NCBI GenBank assembly: GCA_013151645.1
Contig: JAADHU010000045.1
Span: forward strand, 1 to 61,489
DNA length: 61,489 bases
Origin: Gammaproteobacteria bacterium
GTDB lineage: Bacteria; Pseudomonadota; Gammaproteobacteria; Steroidobacterales; Woeseiaceae
Reading direction: 5' to 3'
This document shows, one piece after another, positions 1 to 9,571 of the stretch. Positions within the stretch are counted from its first letter, which is position 1. The number at the start of each line of letters is the position of its first letter. The translations under genes were made by a program, and so were the position numbers. Under the pieces are notes generated by a model. It made no database searches. It was not told the DNA's origin and saw only the letters and a program-made list of their open reading frames with translations.

Positions 1-112
1 GGCGCGTGTGGTGAGGTTGGTCTCTGAGACCGTGCCCCGCAGGGATGCGGGGCCCGAGCTTACATGGACGTACTTGCAGCGGGTCTCAGAGACCAACCTC
101 ACCACACGCGCC
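1..112. repeat. Large palindromic dispersed-repeat element
   Basis: Bases 1-30 and 83-112 are perfect 30-bp inverted copies. Between them lies a smaller hairpin (GCCCCGC at 34-40 pairing with GCGGGGC at 47-53), followed by a spacer. The element ends 19 bp beyond the wrbA stop codon and contains no credible gene. The layout is that of REP/MITE-like palindromes, and the inner text resembles dispersed intergenic repeats I recall from other gammaproteobacteria. It could form a cruciform or act as a transcription barrier downstream of wrbA. It may extend further, because it begins at the window edge. Confidence 0.75.
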
Positions 113-131
113 TGGCAGGGCCCACGTATTG

Positions 132-1078
<947 letters not shown>

Positions 1079-1195
1079 GGTCGGCAACGTACGCTTGTTC
1101 AAAGGGTTGGAACAGCGACTTTAGCAGGCCTGCCTCTGGACGTCAGGGCAGTCGCTGCGAGCCAATCGACGGGGCGCCGCAGCGGAGTGTCTGGC

Positions 1196-1225
1196 TTGAC
1201 GACAGGCCCTGCCACTTGCTAGCGT
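1196..1225 (+). promoter_or_regulatory. Candidate promoter of the DUF4398 lipoprotein gene
   Basis: TTGACG (1196-1201) and TAGCGT (1220-1225) are separated by 18 bp. The -10 match is weak. Only 6 bp separate the -10 element from the GTG start at 1232, so a normal start site would leave almost no 5' leader. Confidence 0.35.
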
Positions 1226-1231
1226 TCTGCT

Positions 1232-1558
1232 GTGCGATTGAATTTATTCAAATCTGTCAGGTTCCTGTTCGCGAGCGTTTTTGCGACGCTGCTGCTGTTG
1301 GTAGTCTCCTGCCAGGCCGCTCCGCCTGTGCAGGAAATGAGTGATGCTCGACAGGCAATCGCGGTTGCAAGGGAAGCCGGCGCGGTGAGGTTTGCGGGTG
1401 CTGTATTGAAGGACGCGGAAATGTCGCTTGAAAGCGCACAGCATGAGTTGGCCGAGGGGTCGTTTTCGCTGGCGCGCCGCGATGCGATGCGGGCACGAAA
1501 CAAGGCGCTTGCGGCATTGTCCATCGCGGAGCGTGCTATGGCTCAGCGAGCAAAATAA
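1232..1558 (+). CDS. DUF4398-type lipoprotein
   Basis: This is a 108-aa predicted lipoprotein. A basic N-terminus and hydrophobic stretch end in the lipobox VVSC, with Cys27 as the acylation site. The rest is an Ala/Arg-rich helical domain (DARQAIAVAREAGA, then SLESAQHELAEGSFSLARRD) that matches the pattern of DUF4398 proteins. Those are periplasmic, often TPR-like coiled helices that sit near OmpA/Pal-type genes. The start is GTG 1232. The gene stands alone, converging on the lytic transglycosylase with only 7 bp between stops. Its function is unknown; the family call is from pattern memory. Confidence 0.75.
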   Translation: MRLNLFKSVRFLFASVFATLLLLVVSCQAAPPVQEMSDARQAIAVAREAGAVRFAGAVLKDAEMSLESAQHELAEGSFSLARRDAMRARNKALAALSIAERAMAQRAK

Positions 1559-1565
1559 CGGGCCG

Positions 1566-2132
1566 CTAGATTCGGAACCACTTTAGCCGGAGTTTATCGA
1601 GCACTTTGTTGGGGTAGCGTCGTTTGCCCAGACTGCCGTTATAACGTCCCAATGCGCGCGGCAGGTTGCCGTTCTCCCGCTCGATATAATATTTAAGAAT
1701 CGTACAGCCGAAGCGGAGATTGGTGCTGATATGTAACAGGTTGTCGTCCGGTCGGCCGATTTCGTCCAGCCAGAACGGCATTATCTGCATCAGCCCACGT
1801 GCACCGGCCACCGAAATCGCGAAGCGATCAAAATTGCTTTCGACATCGATAACCGCCAGGACCAGTTCCGGCGGCAGGTCTGCTCGCGTGGCCTCATAGT
1901 GGACGTTGCGCAGGATATCGAGTCGTTCGCGAGGGTCCTTCACGGTTTTTTCCAGTCGTGCCGACATGTCGGTGAGCCAGACGTGGGCATCGTACCGGTC
2001 GCCGAAACTGTTGGCATCGTTTGCGGCCGCGCGAAGCAGTTCACGCAACGCCGGGTCAGGATCATCGGCGGCTATTGCGGCAGTGCCCCACAGGGACATC
2101 AGGAGCAACAGGGCGGTTCGCGGTAAAGTCAT
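1566..2132 (-). CDS. Periplasmic lytic transglycosylase (SLT domain)
   Basis: The protein is about 188 aa: a signal peptide (MTLPRTALLLLMSLWGTAAIAA), then a helical region and an SLT/lysozyme-like domain. The domain carries the catalytic Glu in AVIDVESNF and the GARGLMQIMP motif. Such enzymes cleave the MurNAc-GlcNAc bond of peptidoglycan with anhydro-ring formation. A C-terminal NGSLGKRRYPNKVLDKL resembles the substrate-groove YNGS...YP segment. The upstream in-frame ATG at 2141 (MPDM...) is an equally possible start. The gene lies 49 bp downstream of proS on the same strand and may be cotranscribed with it. Confidence 0.88.
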   Translation of the reverse strand: MTLPRTALLLLMSLWGTAAIAADDPDPALRELLRAAANDANSFGDRYDAHVWLTDMSARLEKTVKDPRERLDILRNVHYEATRADLPPELVLAVIDVESNFDRFAISVAGARGLMQIMPFWLDEIGRPDDNLLHISTNLRFGCTILKYYIERENGNLPRALGRYNGSLGKRRYPNKVLDKLRLKWFRI

Positions 2133-2181
2133 GTCAGGCATTCGGCGGCTAACGGTCCATCGAGTTATGCTCCAAGAGTAA

Positions 2182-3879
2182 TCAGGAGTTACGTAACAAG
2201 TCCAGAGCGGCGTCACGTTTCAGCATTTGCGCTTCGCTGTCGCGACGATGACGATATTCGAGTTCGCCGGCCTGCACGCCTTTTTCGCTGATCACCAGTC
2301 GATGCGGTACACCGATGAGCTCGGCATCCGCAAATTTTACGCCCGGTCGTGCATCACGATCATCGAATAGCACGTCAATGCCGGCATCCATGAGTTCGGC
2401 GTAGAGGGCCTCGGCTGCTGCGCGCAACGTATCCGAGCGCTGCATGTTGATCGGGATCAAGACAACGTCGAACGGTGCGAATGGCTGTGGCCAGATAATG
2501 CCCTTGTCGTCATGATTCTGTTCAATCGCCGCGGCGACAATTCGTGTGACGCCTATGCCATAGCAACCCATTTGCATGCAGACATCATTGCCTTCCTGGT
2601 CCTGCACGGTCGCTGCCATCGAAGCCGAGTATTTGTCGCCCAGCTGGAAGATATGCCCGACTTCAATGCCTCTCGCAATCGATAGTGTGCCGTTGCCGCC
2701 GGGAGTAGGGTCGCCTTCAACAACGTTGCGCAGGTCAACGGTTTCGGGATCGTCCAGGTCGCGACCGAAATTCACTCCGGTCAGATGTGTATCGACCTCG
2801 TTGGCGCCGCAGACGAAATCGTGCATCAGGTGCGTGGCGTGATCGAAATAGACAGGGATGCTCAGTCCGACCGGCCCGGCAAAACCGACAGCGGAGTCGG
2901 TTGCTTCCTGGATGGTTTTCGCGTCGGACATCTGCAAGGGCGCACTGACGCCCGCCAGCTTAACCGCCTTTATCGCGTTGAGTTCATGGTCACCGCGCAA
3001 CACCAGTGCGACCGGTCCTGCATCACCGTCGACAATCAGGGTCTTGAGTGTTTGCTCCGGCTTGATGTGCAGCAATTCGCACAAGGCCGCGATCGATTTT
3101 GTACCCGGTGTGTGTTTGCGCTCCGACGCATCGCCAGGTGCAGCGCGGGTCCCGACGGGTCGTGTCGTCGCCGCGGTTTCAATATTCGATGCGTAGTGGT
3201 CGTCGTCGCAGTAGGCAATAGCGTCTTCGCCCGAGTCTGCCAGGACGTGGAATTCCTGGGAGCGACTGCCGCCGATTTCACCACCGTCAGCATCGACGAC
3301 GCGGAAGGTTAGTCCGAGGCGTTCAAAGATCGCCGTATAGGCGGCGTGCATGCGCATATAGCCCTTATCAAGCGATGCCAGATCGAGGTGAAACGAGTAG
3401 GCATCTTTCATGATGAACTCGCGGGCACGCATGACACCGAATCGCGGTCTGATTTCGTCGCGGAACTTGGTCTGGATCTGGTAATAATTGATCGGCAGCT
3501 GCTTATAACTGCGTAACTCGCGCCGCGCGATATCGGTAATCACCTCTTCGTGCGTGGGTCCAAAACAGAAATCCCGCTCATGTCGGTCACGCATGCGCAG
3601 CAACAGCGAGCCATAAAAGTCCCAGCGCCCGGATTCCTTCCACAACTCAGCCGGTTGTACGGCGGGCATGAGCAGCTCCAGCGCGCCGGCCCGGTCCATC
3701 TCCTCACGGACGATCTTTTCGACCTTTCGCAGTACGCGCAGCCCGATTGGCATCCACGTAAACAAGCCTGAAGCAAGACGGCGGATCAAGCCCGCGCGCA
3801 GCATCAGCTGATGGCTGACGATCTCGGCTTCAGCCGGTATTTCCTTGAGCGTGGTGAGCCCGAAATCTGTAAATCGCAT
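2182..3879 (-). CDS. proS: Prolyl-tRNA synthetase
   Basis: This class II aminoacyl-tRNA synthetase charges tRNA-Pro. It is 565 aa, the length of the bacterial type with an editing insertion. Motif 1/2 residues lie in LASGLFTWMPIGLRVLRK and FGVMRAREFIMKDAYSF. The INS cis-editing domain (about 220-390) starts after SRSQEFHVLADSGEDAIAYC, motif 3 is GCYGIGVTRIVAAAIEQ, and a C-terminal anticodon-binding domain follows. The start at ATG 3879 (MRFTDFGLTTLKEIP) matches homologues; the longer frame adds 18 residues of intergenic sequence. An upstream TAGAAT about 30 bp before the ATG is a plausible -10 element. Confidence 0.97.
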   Translation of the reverse strand: MRFTDFGLTTLKEIPAEAEIVSHQLMLRAGLIRRLASGLFTWMPIGLRVLRKVEKIVREEMDRAGALELLMPAVQPAELWKESGRWDFYGSLLLRMRDRHERDFCFGPTHEEVITDIARRELRSYKQLPINYYQIQTKFRDEIRPRFGVMRAREFIMKDAYSFHLDLASLDKGYMRMHAAYTAIFERLGLTFRVVDADGGEIGGSRSQEFHVLADSGEDAIAYCDDDHYASNIETAATTRPVGTRAAPGDASERKHTPGTKSIAALCELLHIKPEQTLKTLIVDGDAGPVALVLRGDHELNAIKAVKLAGVSAPLQMSDAKTIQEATDSAVGFAGPVGLSIPVYFDHATHLMHDFVCGANEVDTHLTGVNFGRDLDDPETVDLRNVVEGDPTPGGNGTLSIARGIEVGHIFQLGDKYSASMAATVQDQEGNDVCMQMGCYGIGVTRIVAAAIEQNHDDKGIIWPQPFAPFDVVLIPINMQRSDTLRAAAEALYAELMDAGIDVLFDDRDARPGVKFADAELIGVPHRLVISEKGVQAGELEYRHRRDSEAQMLKRDAALDLLRNS

Positions 3880-4083
3880 GTGTGTGATGACCGTTTTGAC
3901 TAAGCGGGCGTATTCTACACAAATGACCGGCAAATATTGCCACCGTGCTTGTTACGTGAACTCGACAATCTCTGCTTGTTTGCAGACCGATCTTCTTGCA
4001 GTATTCCGCCTCGGTGGCACGGGGCGTGAGGAAATAACGCATTCCAGCCTGGTTATGAAGCACAGCTAAGGAACGGGCAAAGC

Positions 4084-4710
4084 GTGAAAGGTCGTCGCAA
4101 CCCATTTGTTGCCAGTGAGGGTATTCCGTACATGCTGGCCAGCTTTGTGGCGGTTATTGGTTGCGCGCACTTTTTCGGCGTTGTCTACGCGATCTTGCCG
4201 CTGCTGCTATTTGGTTACCTGTTCCTGATCTTTCGCGATCCGCGCAGAGCGGTTCCCGCCGTGCCGTTGGGCGTTGTCAGCCCGGTCGACGGGAGCGTGG
4301 TCGCTATCGGTCGTGCGAACAACGGTATCCACGCGGGCGATGTTCACCGGATCATTCTGCGTGTCAGCAGTCTGGGCACCTATACCGCGCGTTGTCCGGT
4401 GGAAGGCAAGATCATGGACCTGAGCAGCGCGGCTAACGAAGACGGTCCCTTGCCGGACACCAATGGCCTTTGGGTGCGTACGGATGAGGGAGACGACGTT
4501 GTTCTGCAATTCAGCGGTCATCGATTCGGTTTCCCGCCGCGCGCATTCCTGCAATACGGCGAGCGTGTCGGCCAGGGACAGCGTTGCGCCTATTTGCGCC
4601 TGACACGACTTGCGGAGGTCGAATTGCCGCTCGCGGCAAGAATACTGGTCAAGGAAGGTCAGCTCGTGGCAGCGGGTAGCGACGTGCTCGCCAAATTGCC
4701 GCACCATTGA
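4084..4710 (+). CDS. Phosphatidylserine decarboxylase-like protein lacking the pyruvoyl serine
   Basis: The protein is 208 aa with two hydrophobic N-terminal helices, then the type-II PSD core: FRDPRRAVP, GVVSPVDGSVV, and a His-containing strand GDVHRIILRVSSLGTYTARC aligned with the DVHVNR..PV segment of PSDs. True PSDs self-cleave at a Gly-Ser near the C-terminus to make pyruvoyl (RFGSR before a Leu-Pro strand). Here the equivalent reads LRLTRLAEVELP, with Leu-Thr replacing Gly-Ser. It is therefore probably not a working decarboxylase; a lipid-binding or regulatory role is inference. The start is GTG 4084, with AAGGA upstream. It lies between proS (divergent) and the UDG gene. Confidence 0.7.
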   Translation: MKGRRNPFVASEGIPYMLASFVAVIGCAHFFGVVYAILPLLLFGYLFLIFRDPRRAVPAVPLGVVSPVDGSVVAIGRANNGIHAGDVHRIILRVSSLGTYTARCPVEGKIMDLSSAANEDGPLPDTNGLWVRTDEGDDVVLQFSGHRFGFPPRAFLQYGERVGQGQRCAYLRLTRLAEVELPLAARILVKEGQLVAAGSDVLAKLPHH

Positions 4711-4756
4711 ACGGCCGCCGCGTCGAACGCAGCAACTCGTCGCGAGTCATGGCAAA

Positions 4757-5449
4757 ATGGCAGGAATGACGAGCACACCTCAAAAAACCGACCGACTTGG
4801 CTACCTCGATGCGCTCGGTATTGACGTGTGGCGTTTGCGGGGCAGCGGAGGGTCTGCGGACGCGTCGGATCCGGAACAGGCCGATGTCTCGCTTGCCGGC
4901 TGGGATGAAATCCGTGCGGCGGTGTCGGGGTGCCGTAAATGCGCTTTGCACAAGACCCGGACGCAGACCGTGTTCGGTGTTGGTAGTGAGACGGCGGAGT
5001 GGATGATCGTTGGCGAAGCGCCCGGCGCGGAAGAAGATCGTCGCGGCGAACCGTTCGTCGGCCGGGCCGGCCAATTGCTCGATGAAATGCTGCGTGCAGT
5101 GGGCCTGGATCGGCGAACCGTGTTTATTGCCAATGTCCTTAAGTGCCGGCCGCCCGAGAATCGGGACCCCGAGGCTGATGAGAGTAGCCAGTGCCGGGCT
5201 TACCTCGATCGTCAGATCGAACTCCTCAATCCGAAACTGATACTCGTCGTGGGTCGAATTGCGGCGCAGCTGCTTTTGAATACGGACACGTCGCTCGGCC
5301 GACTGCGCGGCCAGGCGCACAAAATCGGCACAGCGGAAATTCCCGCCGTTGTTACGTATCATCCGGCGTATCTGCTGCGCAGCCCGTCGCAGAAAGGCAA
5401 AGCGTGGCAGGATTTATGCCTGGCACGCAGTATCGCCAGGCGTCATTGA
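4757..5449 (+). CDS. Family-4 (4Fe-4S) uracil-DNA glycosylase
   Basis: This enzyme removes uracil from DNA in base-excision repair. Four Fe-S ligands are visible: CRKC (Cys59, Cys62), NVLKC (Cys130) and SQC (Cys146), the spacing of type-4/5 UDGs. The uracil-pocket motif [20 protein letters not shown] and the C-terminal HPAYLLR motif are intact. The protein is about 230 aa with a variable N-terminal extension, as seen when this domain replaces the old 'phage SPO1 polymerase N-terminal' label. ATG 4766 is an alternative start; neither has a good Shine-Dalgarno. The gene is followed 12 bp later by rimI and likely forms an operon with rimI and prfC. Confidence 0.9.
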   Translation: MAGMTSTPQKTDRLGYLDALGIDVWRLRGSGGSADASDPEQADVSLAGWDEIRAAVSGCRKCALHKTRTQTVFGVGSETAEWMIVGEAPGAEEDRRGEPFVGRAGQLLDEMLRAVGLDRRTVFIANVLKCRPPENRDPEADESSQCRAYLDRQIELLNPKLILVVGRIAAQLLLNTDTSLGRLRGQAHKIGTAEIPAVVTYHPAYLLRSPSQKGKAWQDLCLARSIARRH

Positions 5450-5461
5450 GCGGTTGTCAGC

Positions 5462-5941
5462 ATGATCTCACGCATCCAGGAAATTCCCGTCAACGTGCGC
5501 AACATGACGCACGGCGACCTCGCGTCGGTATCCGATATCGAGCGTCTCAGCTACGATTTCCCATGGAGTCATGGTGTGTTCCGCGACTGTTTGCTGGCCG
5601 GGTACGGTTGCATGGTTCTCGAACGCGGCTCGGCCGTTGTGGGTTATGGCATCCTGTCGATTGCGGCTGGCGAAGCACATATTCTGAATCTGTGCGTCGC
5701 TAGTGAATTCAGGGGCCTTGGCTATGGTGAGCGTATTCTGGACGACATCGTTGAACGGGCACACTATGCCGGGGTAGGCACGATCTTCCTCGAAGTACGA
5801 CCGACGAACGCCAACGCATTGTCGTTGTACCGTAAAAAGGGCTTTCACAAAATCGCGAAACGGCCTGCCTACTACCAGGCGACCGGTGGGCGTGAAGACG
5901 CCGATGTATTGTCGCTGGTCTTGCGACATTCAGAATCCTGA
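5462..5941 (+). CDS. rimI: Ribosomal protein N-terminal alanine acetyltransferase
   Basis: This is a 159-aa GNAT-fold acetyltransferase. Strand beta-4 ([18 protein letters not shown]) holds the acetyl-CoA pyrophosphate loop R-G-x-G-Y-G. The RimI signature [20 protein letters not shown] and the following KRPAYYQ are clear. RimI acetylates the N-terminal Ala of ribosomal protein S18. It lies in a close-packed run UDG-rimI-prfC with gaps of 12 and 17 bp, so shared transcription is likely. In many gammaproteobacteria rimI sits next to tsaB; that gene is not here. Confidence 0.93.
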   Translation: MISRIQEIPVNVRNMTHGDLASVSDIERLSYDFPWSHGVFRDCLLAGYGCMVLERGSAVVGYGILSIAAGEAHILNLCVASEFRGLGYGERILDDIVERAHYAGVGTIFLEVRPTNANALSLYRKKGFHKIAKRPAYYQATGGREDADVLSLVLRHSES

Positions 5942-5958
5942 CCACAGCAGTTTTTCCT

Positions 5959-7539
5959 ATGGCGAATATCGAACAAGAGGTGGGCAAACGGCGCACGTTT
6001 GCAATTATCTCTCATCCAGACGCGGGTAAGACCACGTTAACTGAAAAGCTGCTTTTGTTTGGCGGCGCCATCCAGCTTGCCGGCACGGTGAAGGGACGCA
6101 AGGCAACCCGGCATGCGACCTCGGACTGGATGGCGCTGGAACAGGAGCGCGGCATATCGGTGACCTCGTCGGTCATGCAATTTCCCTATCGAGATCATGT
6201 GTTCAATCTGCTCGATACTCCGGGACACGAGGACTTCTCTGAAGATACGTACCGCACGCTGACCGCTGTCGATTCTGCCTTAATGGTGATCGATTGCGCG
6301 AAGGGCGTCGAGACCCGAACGGTCAAATTGATGGAGGTCTGTCGACTTCGTGACACGCCGATCATAACGTTCATCAACAAACTCGATCGGGAAGGGCGCG
6401 AACCGATCGAGTTGCTCGATGAGATCGAAGAAGTATTGAAGATCGCCTGCACGCCCATCACCTGGCCGATCGGTATGGGGAGCAGACTAAAGGGCGTTTA
6501 TCATCTGCTGCAGGACAAAATCTATCTGTATAAGGCTGAGGGTCGGCAGAAGATGTCCGCGATCGAAATCGTCGACGGACTTCATTCCGCCGAGGCAGAC
6601 CGGGTTCTTGGCGATGACGCAGACGCATTTCGCGAGGAAGTGGAGCTGGTGCGCGGCGCATGCCCCGAATTGAACGTCGAGGAGTATCTCGCGGCGCGGC
6701 AGTCGCCGGTCTTTTTTGGTTCGGCGATCAGTAATTTCGGTGTCAAGGAGTTGCTGGATGCCTTCGCCACCTATGCGCCGGCGCCGGAGTCACGGGAGTC
6801 CGATAGCCGCCGGGTGAGCGCGACGGAAGAAAAGTTTTCCGGTTTTATTTTTAAAATTCAGGCAAACATGGATCCCAGCCACCGTGACCGCATTGCCTTC
6901 ATGCGAATATGTTCCGGCGAATTCCTAAGAGGGATGCGGTTACTGCATGTTCGTTCGGGCAAAGAAATGAAAATCGCCGAAGCGATTACGTTTATGGCCG
7001 CCGATCGGCAGCACGCCGAAACGGCATATGCCGGCGACATTATCGGTCTGCATAACCACGGGACCATCAACATTGGTGACAGTTTCACCCAGGGTGAATC
7101 GTTGCGCTTTGGCGGGATTCCAAGTTTTGCTCCGGAAATTTTTCGTCGGGCGATCCTCAAGGATCCGCTGCGACTTAAGGCGTTGCAGAAAGGACTGACT
7201 CAGCTGTGCGAAGAGGGTGCCACACAATTATTCAAACCTATGCGCAACAACGACTTGATTCTTGGCGCGGTTGGCCCGCTGCAGTTCGATGTCGTCGCGC
7301 ATCGCCTGCGTGACGAATACAAAGTGGAATGCCAGTTTGAGTCGATTAGCGTGGCGACCGCGCGTTGGGTCGATAGTGACGATGAGAAACTTCTTGATGA
7401 GTTTAAGCGCAAAGCGCACGATAATCTGGCGATGGACCACAGTGGCAGTCTTGTCTATATCGCGCCCACGCGGGTTAATCTGACGCTTACTGTGGAACGT
7501 TGGCCAGACATTCGCTTCCGCAGTACGCGGGAGTATTAG
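5959..7539 (+). CDS. prfC: Peptide chain release factor 3
   Basis: RF3 is the translational GTPase that recycles RF1/RF2 from terminated ribosomes. The protein is 526 aa, full length. G1 is [16 protein letters not shown]2 lies in [15 protein letters not shown]3 is [16 protein letters not shown] and G4 is INKLDRE. Domains II and III and the RF3-specific C-terminal region ([19 protein letters not shown]) follow. ATG 5959 is the only plausible start. The TAG stop (7537-7539) coincides with the first bases of a palindromic repeat that probably ends the transcript. Confidence 0.98.
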   Translation: MANIEQEVGKRRTFAIISHPDAGKTTLTEKLLLFGGAIQLAGTVKGRKATRHATSDWMALEQERGISVTSSVMQFPYRDHVFNLLDTPGHEDFSEDTYRTLTAVDSALMVIDCAKGVETRTVKLMEVCRLRDTPIITFINKLDREGREPIELLDEIEEVLKIACTPITWPIGMGSRLKGVYHLLQDKIYLYKAEGRQKMSAIEIVDGLHSAEADRVLGDDADAFREEVELVRGACPELNVEEYLAARQSPVFFGSAISNFGVKELLDAFATYAPAPESRESDSRRVSATEEKFSGFIFKIQANMDPSHRDRIAFMRICSGEFLRGMRLLHVRSGKEMKIAEAITFMAADRQHAETAYAGDIIGLHNHGTINIGDSFTQGESLRFGGIPSFAPEIFRRAILKDPLRLKALQKGLTQLCEEGATQLFKPMRNNDLILGAVGPLQFDVVAHRLRDEYKVECQFESISVATARWVDSDDEKLLDEFKRKAHDNLAMDHSGSLVYIAPTRVNLTLTVERWPDIRFRSTREY

Positions 7540-7575
7540 CCGTCTGTCGAAGAACGGCGTTTTCTAACAGGCGGC
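7537..7575. repeat. Palindromic repeat at the prfC stop, probable bidirectional terminator
   Basis: The stem GCCGTCTGT (7539-7547) pairs with ACAGGCGGC (7567-7575) with one G.T mismatch, around an inner GAA...TTTTC. The text is a short, diverged relative of the ends of the element at 55322-55495 (TAGCAGTCTGTTGAAAAA and its inverse). The element begins with the TAG that ends prfC. It lies between convergent prfC and the transglutaminase gene, where a two-way terminator is expected. Confidence 0.55.
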
Positions 7576-7600
7576 CAGGCGGGGCGGCCGGTCAGCGCTG

Positions 7601-9571
7601 CTACGAGCGTTTTTCGCGAAGAAACCGCTGTACCGATTGCTGCAGTTTGAGCATGCCGGATGCGGATGGCGGGCCGTACCGGGCCGCAAGATATCGCTCG
7701 GTGACCTCGCTGGCTGCGTCGTGTACCGACCGGTCCAGTTTACCCAGCCGACCGGCGAACGCGATGGGCGATTCTCCCAGGTAGGGATCGATTCCCGCGG
7801 CCTCCGTAAACTGGCGATAGAGAACCGCAGCTTTGTCTTTCGCAGGCTGCCCGTAGCGCATGACCAGCAAGACGCTGATCACCGTGATCAATGCGACCAG
7901 CAACGCCAGCCCGGTTAACATCATCTTTTGCCAGTCGGGCTTCTCCATACCCAGCCATTCCATGAACGCGTTCTGGTTCTCCGGGCCATACCCTAAAACC
8001 CAGTCGTTCCACGTTTCGTTAATAGCGTCCCAGGTCAGTCTCATTCGGTGTAAAAATTCAGACGGCGCAACCAGGCCCCAGCTGGCGCCCGCGGCACCAA
8101 ACATTGCCGCGGACATGCCTGCATCAATACGTTCGGGTGCCACTGCAGCGGTCGGATCGACACGACTCCAGCCTTTGCCCTGCATCCAGACCTCGGTCCA
8201 GGCGTGCGCATCGGACTGGCGCACGATCATGTAGTTGCCCATCGGGTTGATTTCGCCGCCCTGGTAGCCGAGTACTACGCGTGAGGGTATACCTGCTGCG
8301 CGCATCATGACGGCAAATGCGGACGCATAGTGTTCGCAAAAGCCCTGGCGCGTCCGGAAAAGAAATTCATCGATCGAGTTACGTCCAAGTGCCGGTGGTT
8401 TGAGCGTATAGAAATATTCCTCTTCGTGAAATTTTCGCAGTACCGCGTCGACAAAATCTTCGTCGCTGGCCGCCGCTGCACGCATGTCTCTGGCGAGTTT
8501 TACGGTCTGCGGGTTACTACCTTCCGGAAGTCGGAGGTGAAATCGGCGCGAATAGTCGCGCAGGTCGGCGTTGAGCTTGAAGCGGGGGTAGGAGACAGCG
8601 GAGTAGGTGGTGCGCTGATCGATGGGTTGAGTACGCATCAGTTCGAGTTGTTGCCCGATGATGGTCTTGGGCAGCGACCATTGATACGGAATGTCCAGTG
8701 CGAAAACCCAATGCTGGCGAGTGGGCTCCATGGTGACCTGATAACTTACCGGGTCGCCGAAATACTCAACGGGTCTGTCGTCTCTGGCAATGATTGTGGG
8801 CTCGCTTCCAGACCAGGTGCGGCCATTGAAACGATGCAGAATCAAGCCGCGCCAATAGCGTTGGCGGGGTTCCGGTATGACGTCATCAAAGCGGACGCGG
8901 AACGCGACCGCATTGGATAAAGACAGCGAACTGATATCGCCGGGACTCATCTGGTCGGACAAGCCACTGATACTGCTGCTCGTATCCACCGGTACGGCCC
9001 AGAACGGGTTGGAGATGCGCGGGAAGAAAACCCACATCGTTAACATCAATGGCACGGCGTAAAGCAACAGTCGAGCGCTGTTCCGCATCGCTTGCCGGGC
9101 GCCCGCACCGCGGCTTGTCGACATTTGCAGCCAGGCGGTCAGCGTCAGTAGCAGCGCAATGAGAAGATAAGGCAGTGACCACAGATACTGCTCTCGCAAT
9201 AGTGCTGACATCATGAGGAAAATGGATATGAACAGCAGCACAAACTGGTCGCGCCGTTGACGTGTTTCCAGCAGTTTAAGGGCGGCCATGACGGAAAGCA
9301 GGGCGGAACCGGGTCCAACGCCACTGATTGCGTCGTACGACACCAGCACGCCGATGAAGCAAATCAACGCCAGCAGCATACGAATCCAGGCGGCCGGCAA
9401 TCGCCAGCGTTTTCGTTCTATTTGCAGGCGTCCTGCAGCACAGCCCAGATAGGCGACCGTGATCCAGACCGGCAGAAACGGAATGTGCGGCAACATCGAA
9501 AAGGTGAGCGCGGCCAGTGTCCAGGGGAGACTGTGAAGTAGGGAGCCGTCCGTGCCGCTGCGCTTAGCCAT
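7601..9571 (-). CDS. TgpA-like membrane transglutaminase (DUF3488/DUF4129 architecture)
   Basis: The protein is 656 aa. An N-terminal block of about five to six transmembrane helices (DUF3488) is followed by a periplasmic transglutaminase-like domain, a further helix near residue 575 and a cytoplasmic tail (DUF4129-like). The Cys-His-Asp triad is visible in GFCEHYASAFAVMMRAAG, SDAHAWTEVWMQG and SRVDPTAAV. Pseudomonas aeruginosa TgpA is essential, but its substrate is not settled. The start is ATG 9571, overlapping the DUF58 stop by 8 bp. It is the last gene of moxR-DUF58-tgpA, a conserved trio. Confidence 0.92.
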   Translation of the reverse strand: MAKRSGTDGSLLHSLPWTLAALTFSMLPHIPFLPVWITVAYLGCAAGRLQIERKRWRLPAAWIRMLLALICFIGVLVSYDAISGVGPGSALLSVMAALKLLETRQRRDQFVLLFISIFLMMSALLREQYLWSLPYLLIALLLTLTAWLQMSTSRGAGARQAMRNSARLLLYAVPLMLTMWVFFPRISNPFWAVPVDTSSSISGLSDQMSPGDISSLSLSNAVAFRVRFDDVIPEPRQRYWRGLILHRFNGRTWSGSEPTIIARDDRPVEYFGDPVSYQVTMEPTRQHWVFALDIPYQWSLPKTIIGQQLELMRTQPIDQRTTYSAVSYPRFKLNADLRDYSRRFHLRLPEGSNPQTVKLARDMRAAAASDEDFVDAVLRKFHEEEYFYTLKPPALGRNSIDEFLFRTRQGFCEHYASAFAVMMRAAGIPSRVVLGYQGGEINPMGNYMIVRQSDAHAWTEVWMQGKGWSRVDPTAAVAPERIDAGMSAAMFGAAGASWGLVAPSEFLHRMRLTWDAINETWNDWVLGYGPENQNAFMEWLGMEKPDWQKMMLTGLALLVALITVISVLLVMRYGQPAKDKAAVLYRQFTEAAGIDPYLGESPIAFAGRLGKLDRSVHDAASEVTERYLAARYGPPSASGMLKLQQSVQRFLREKRS

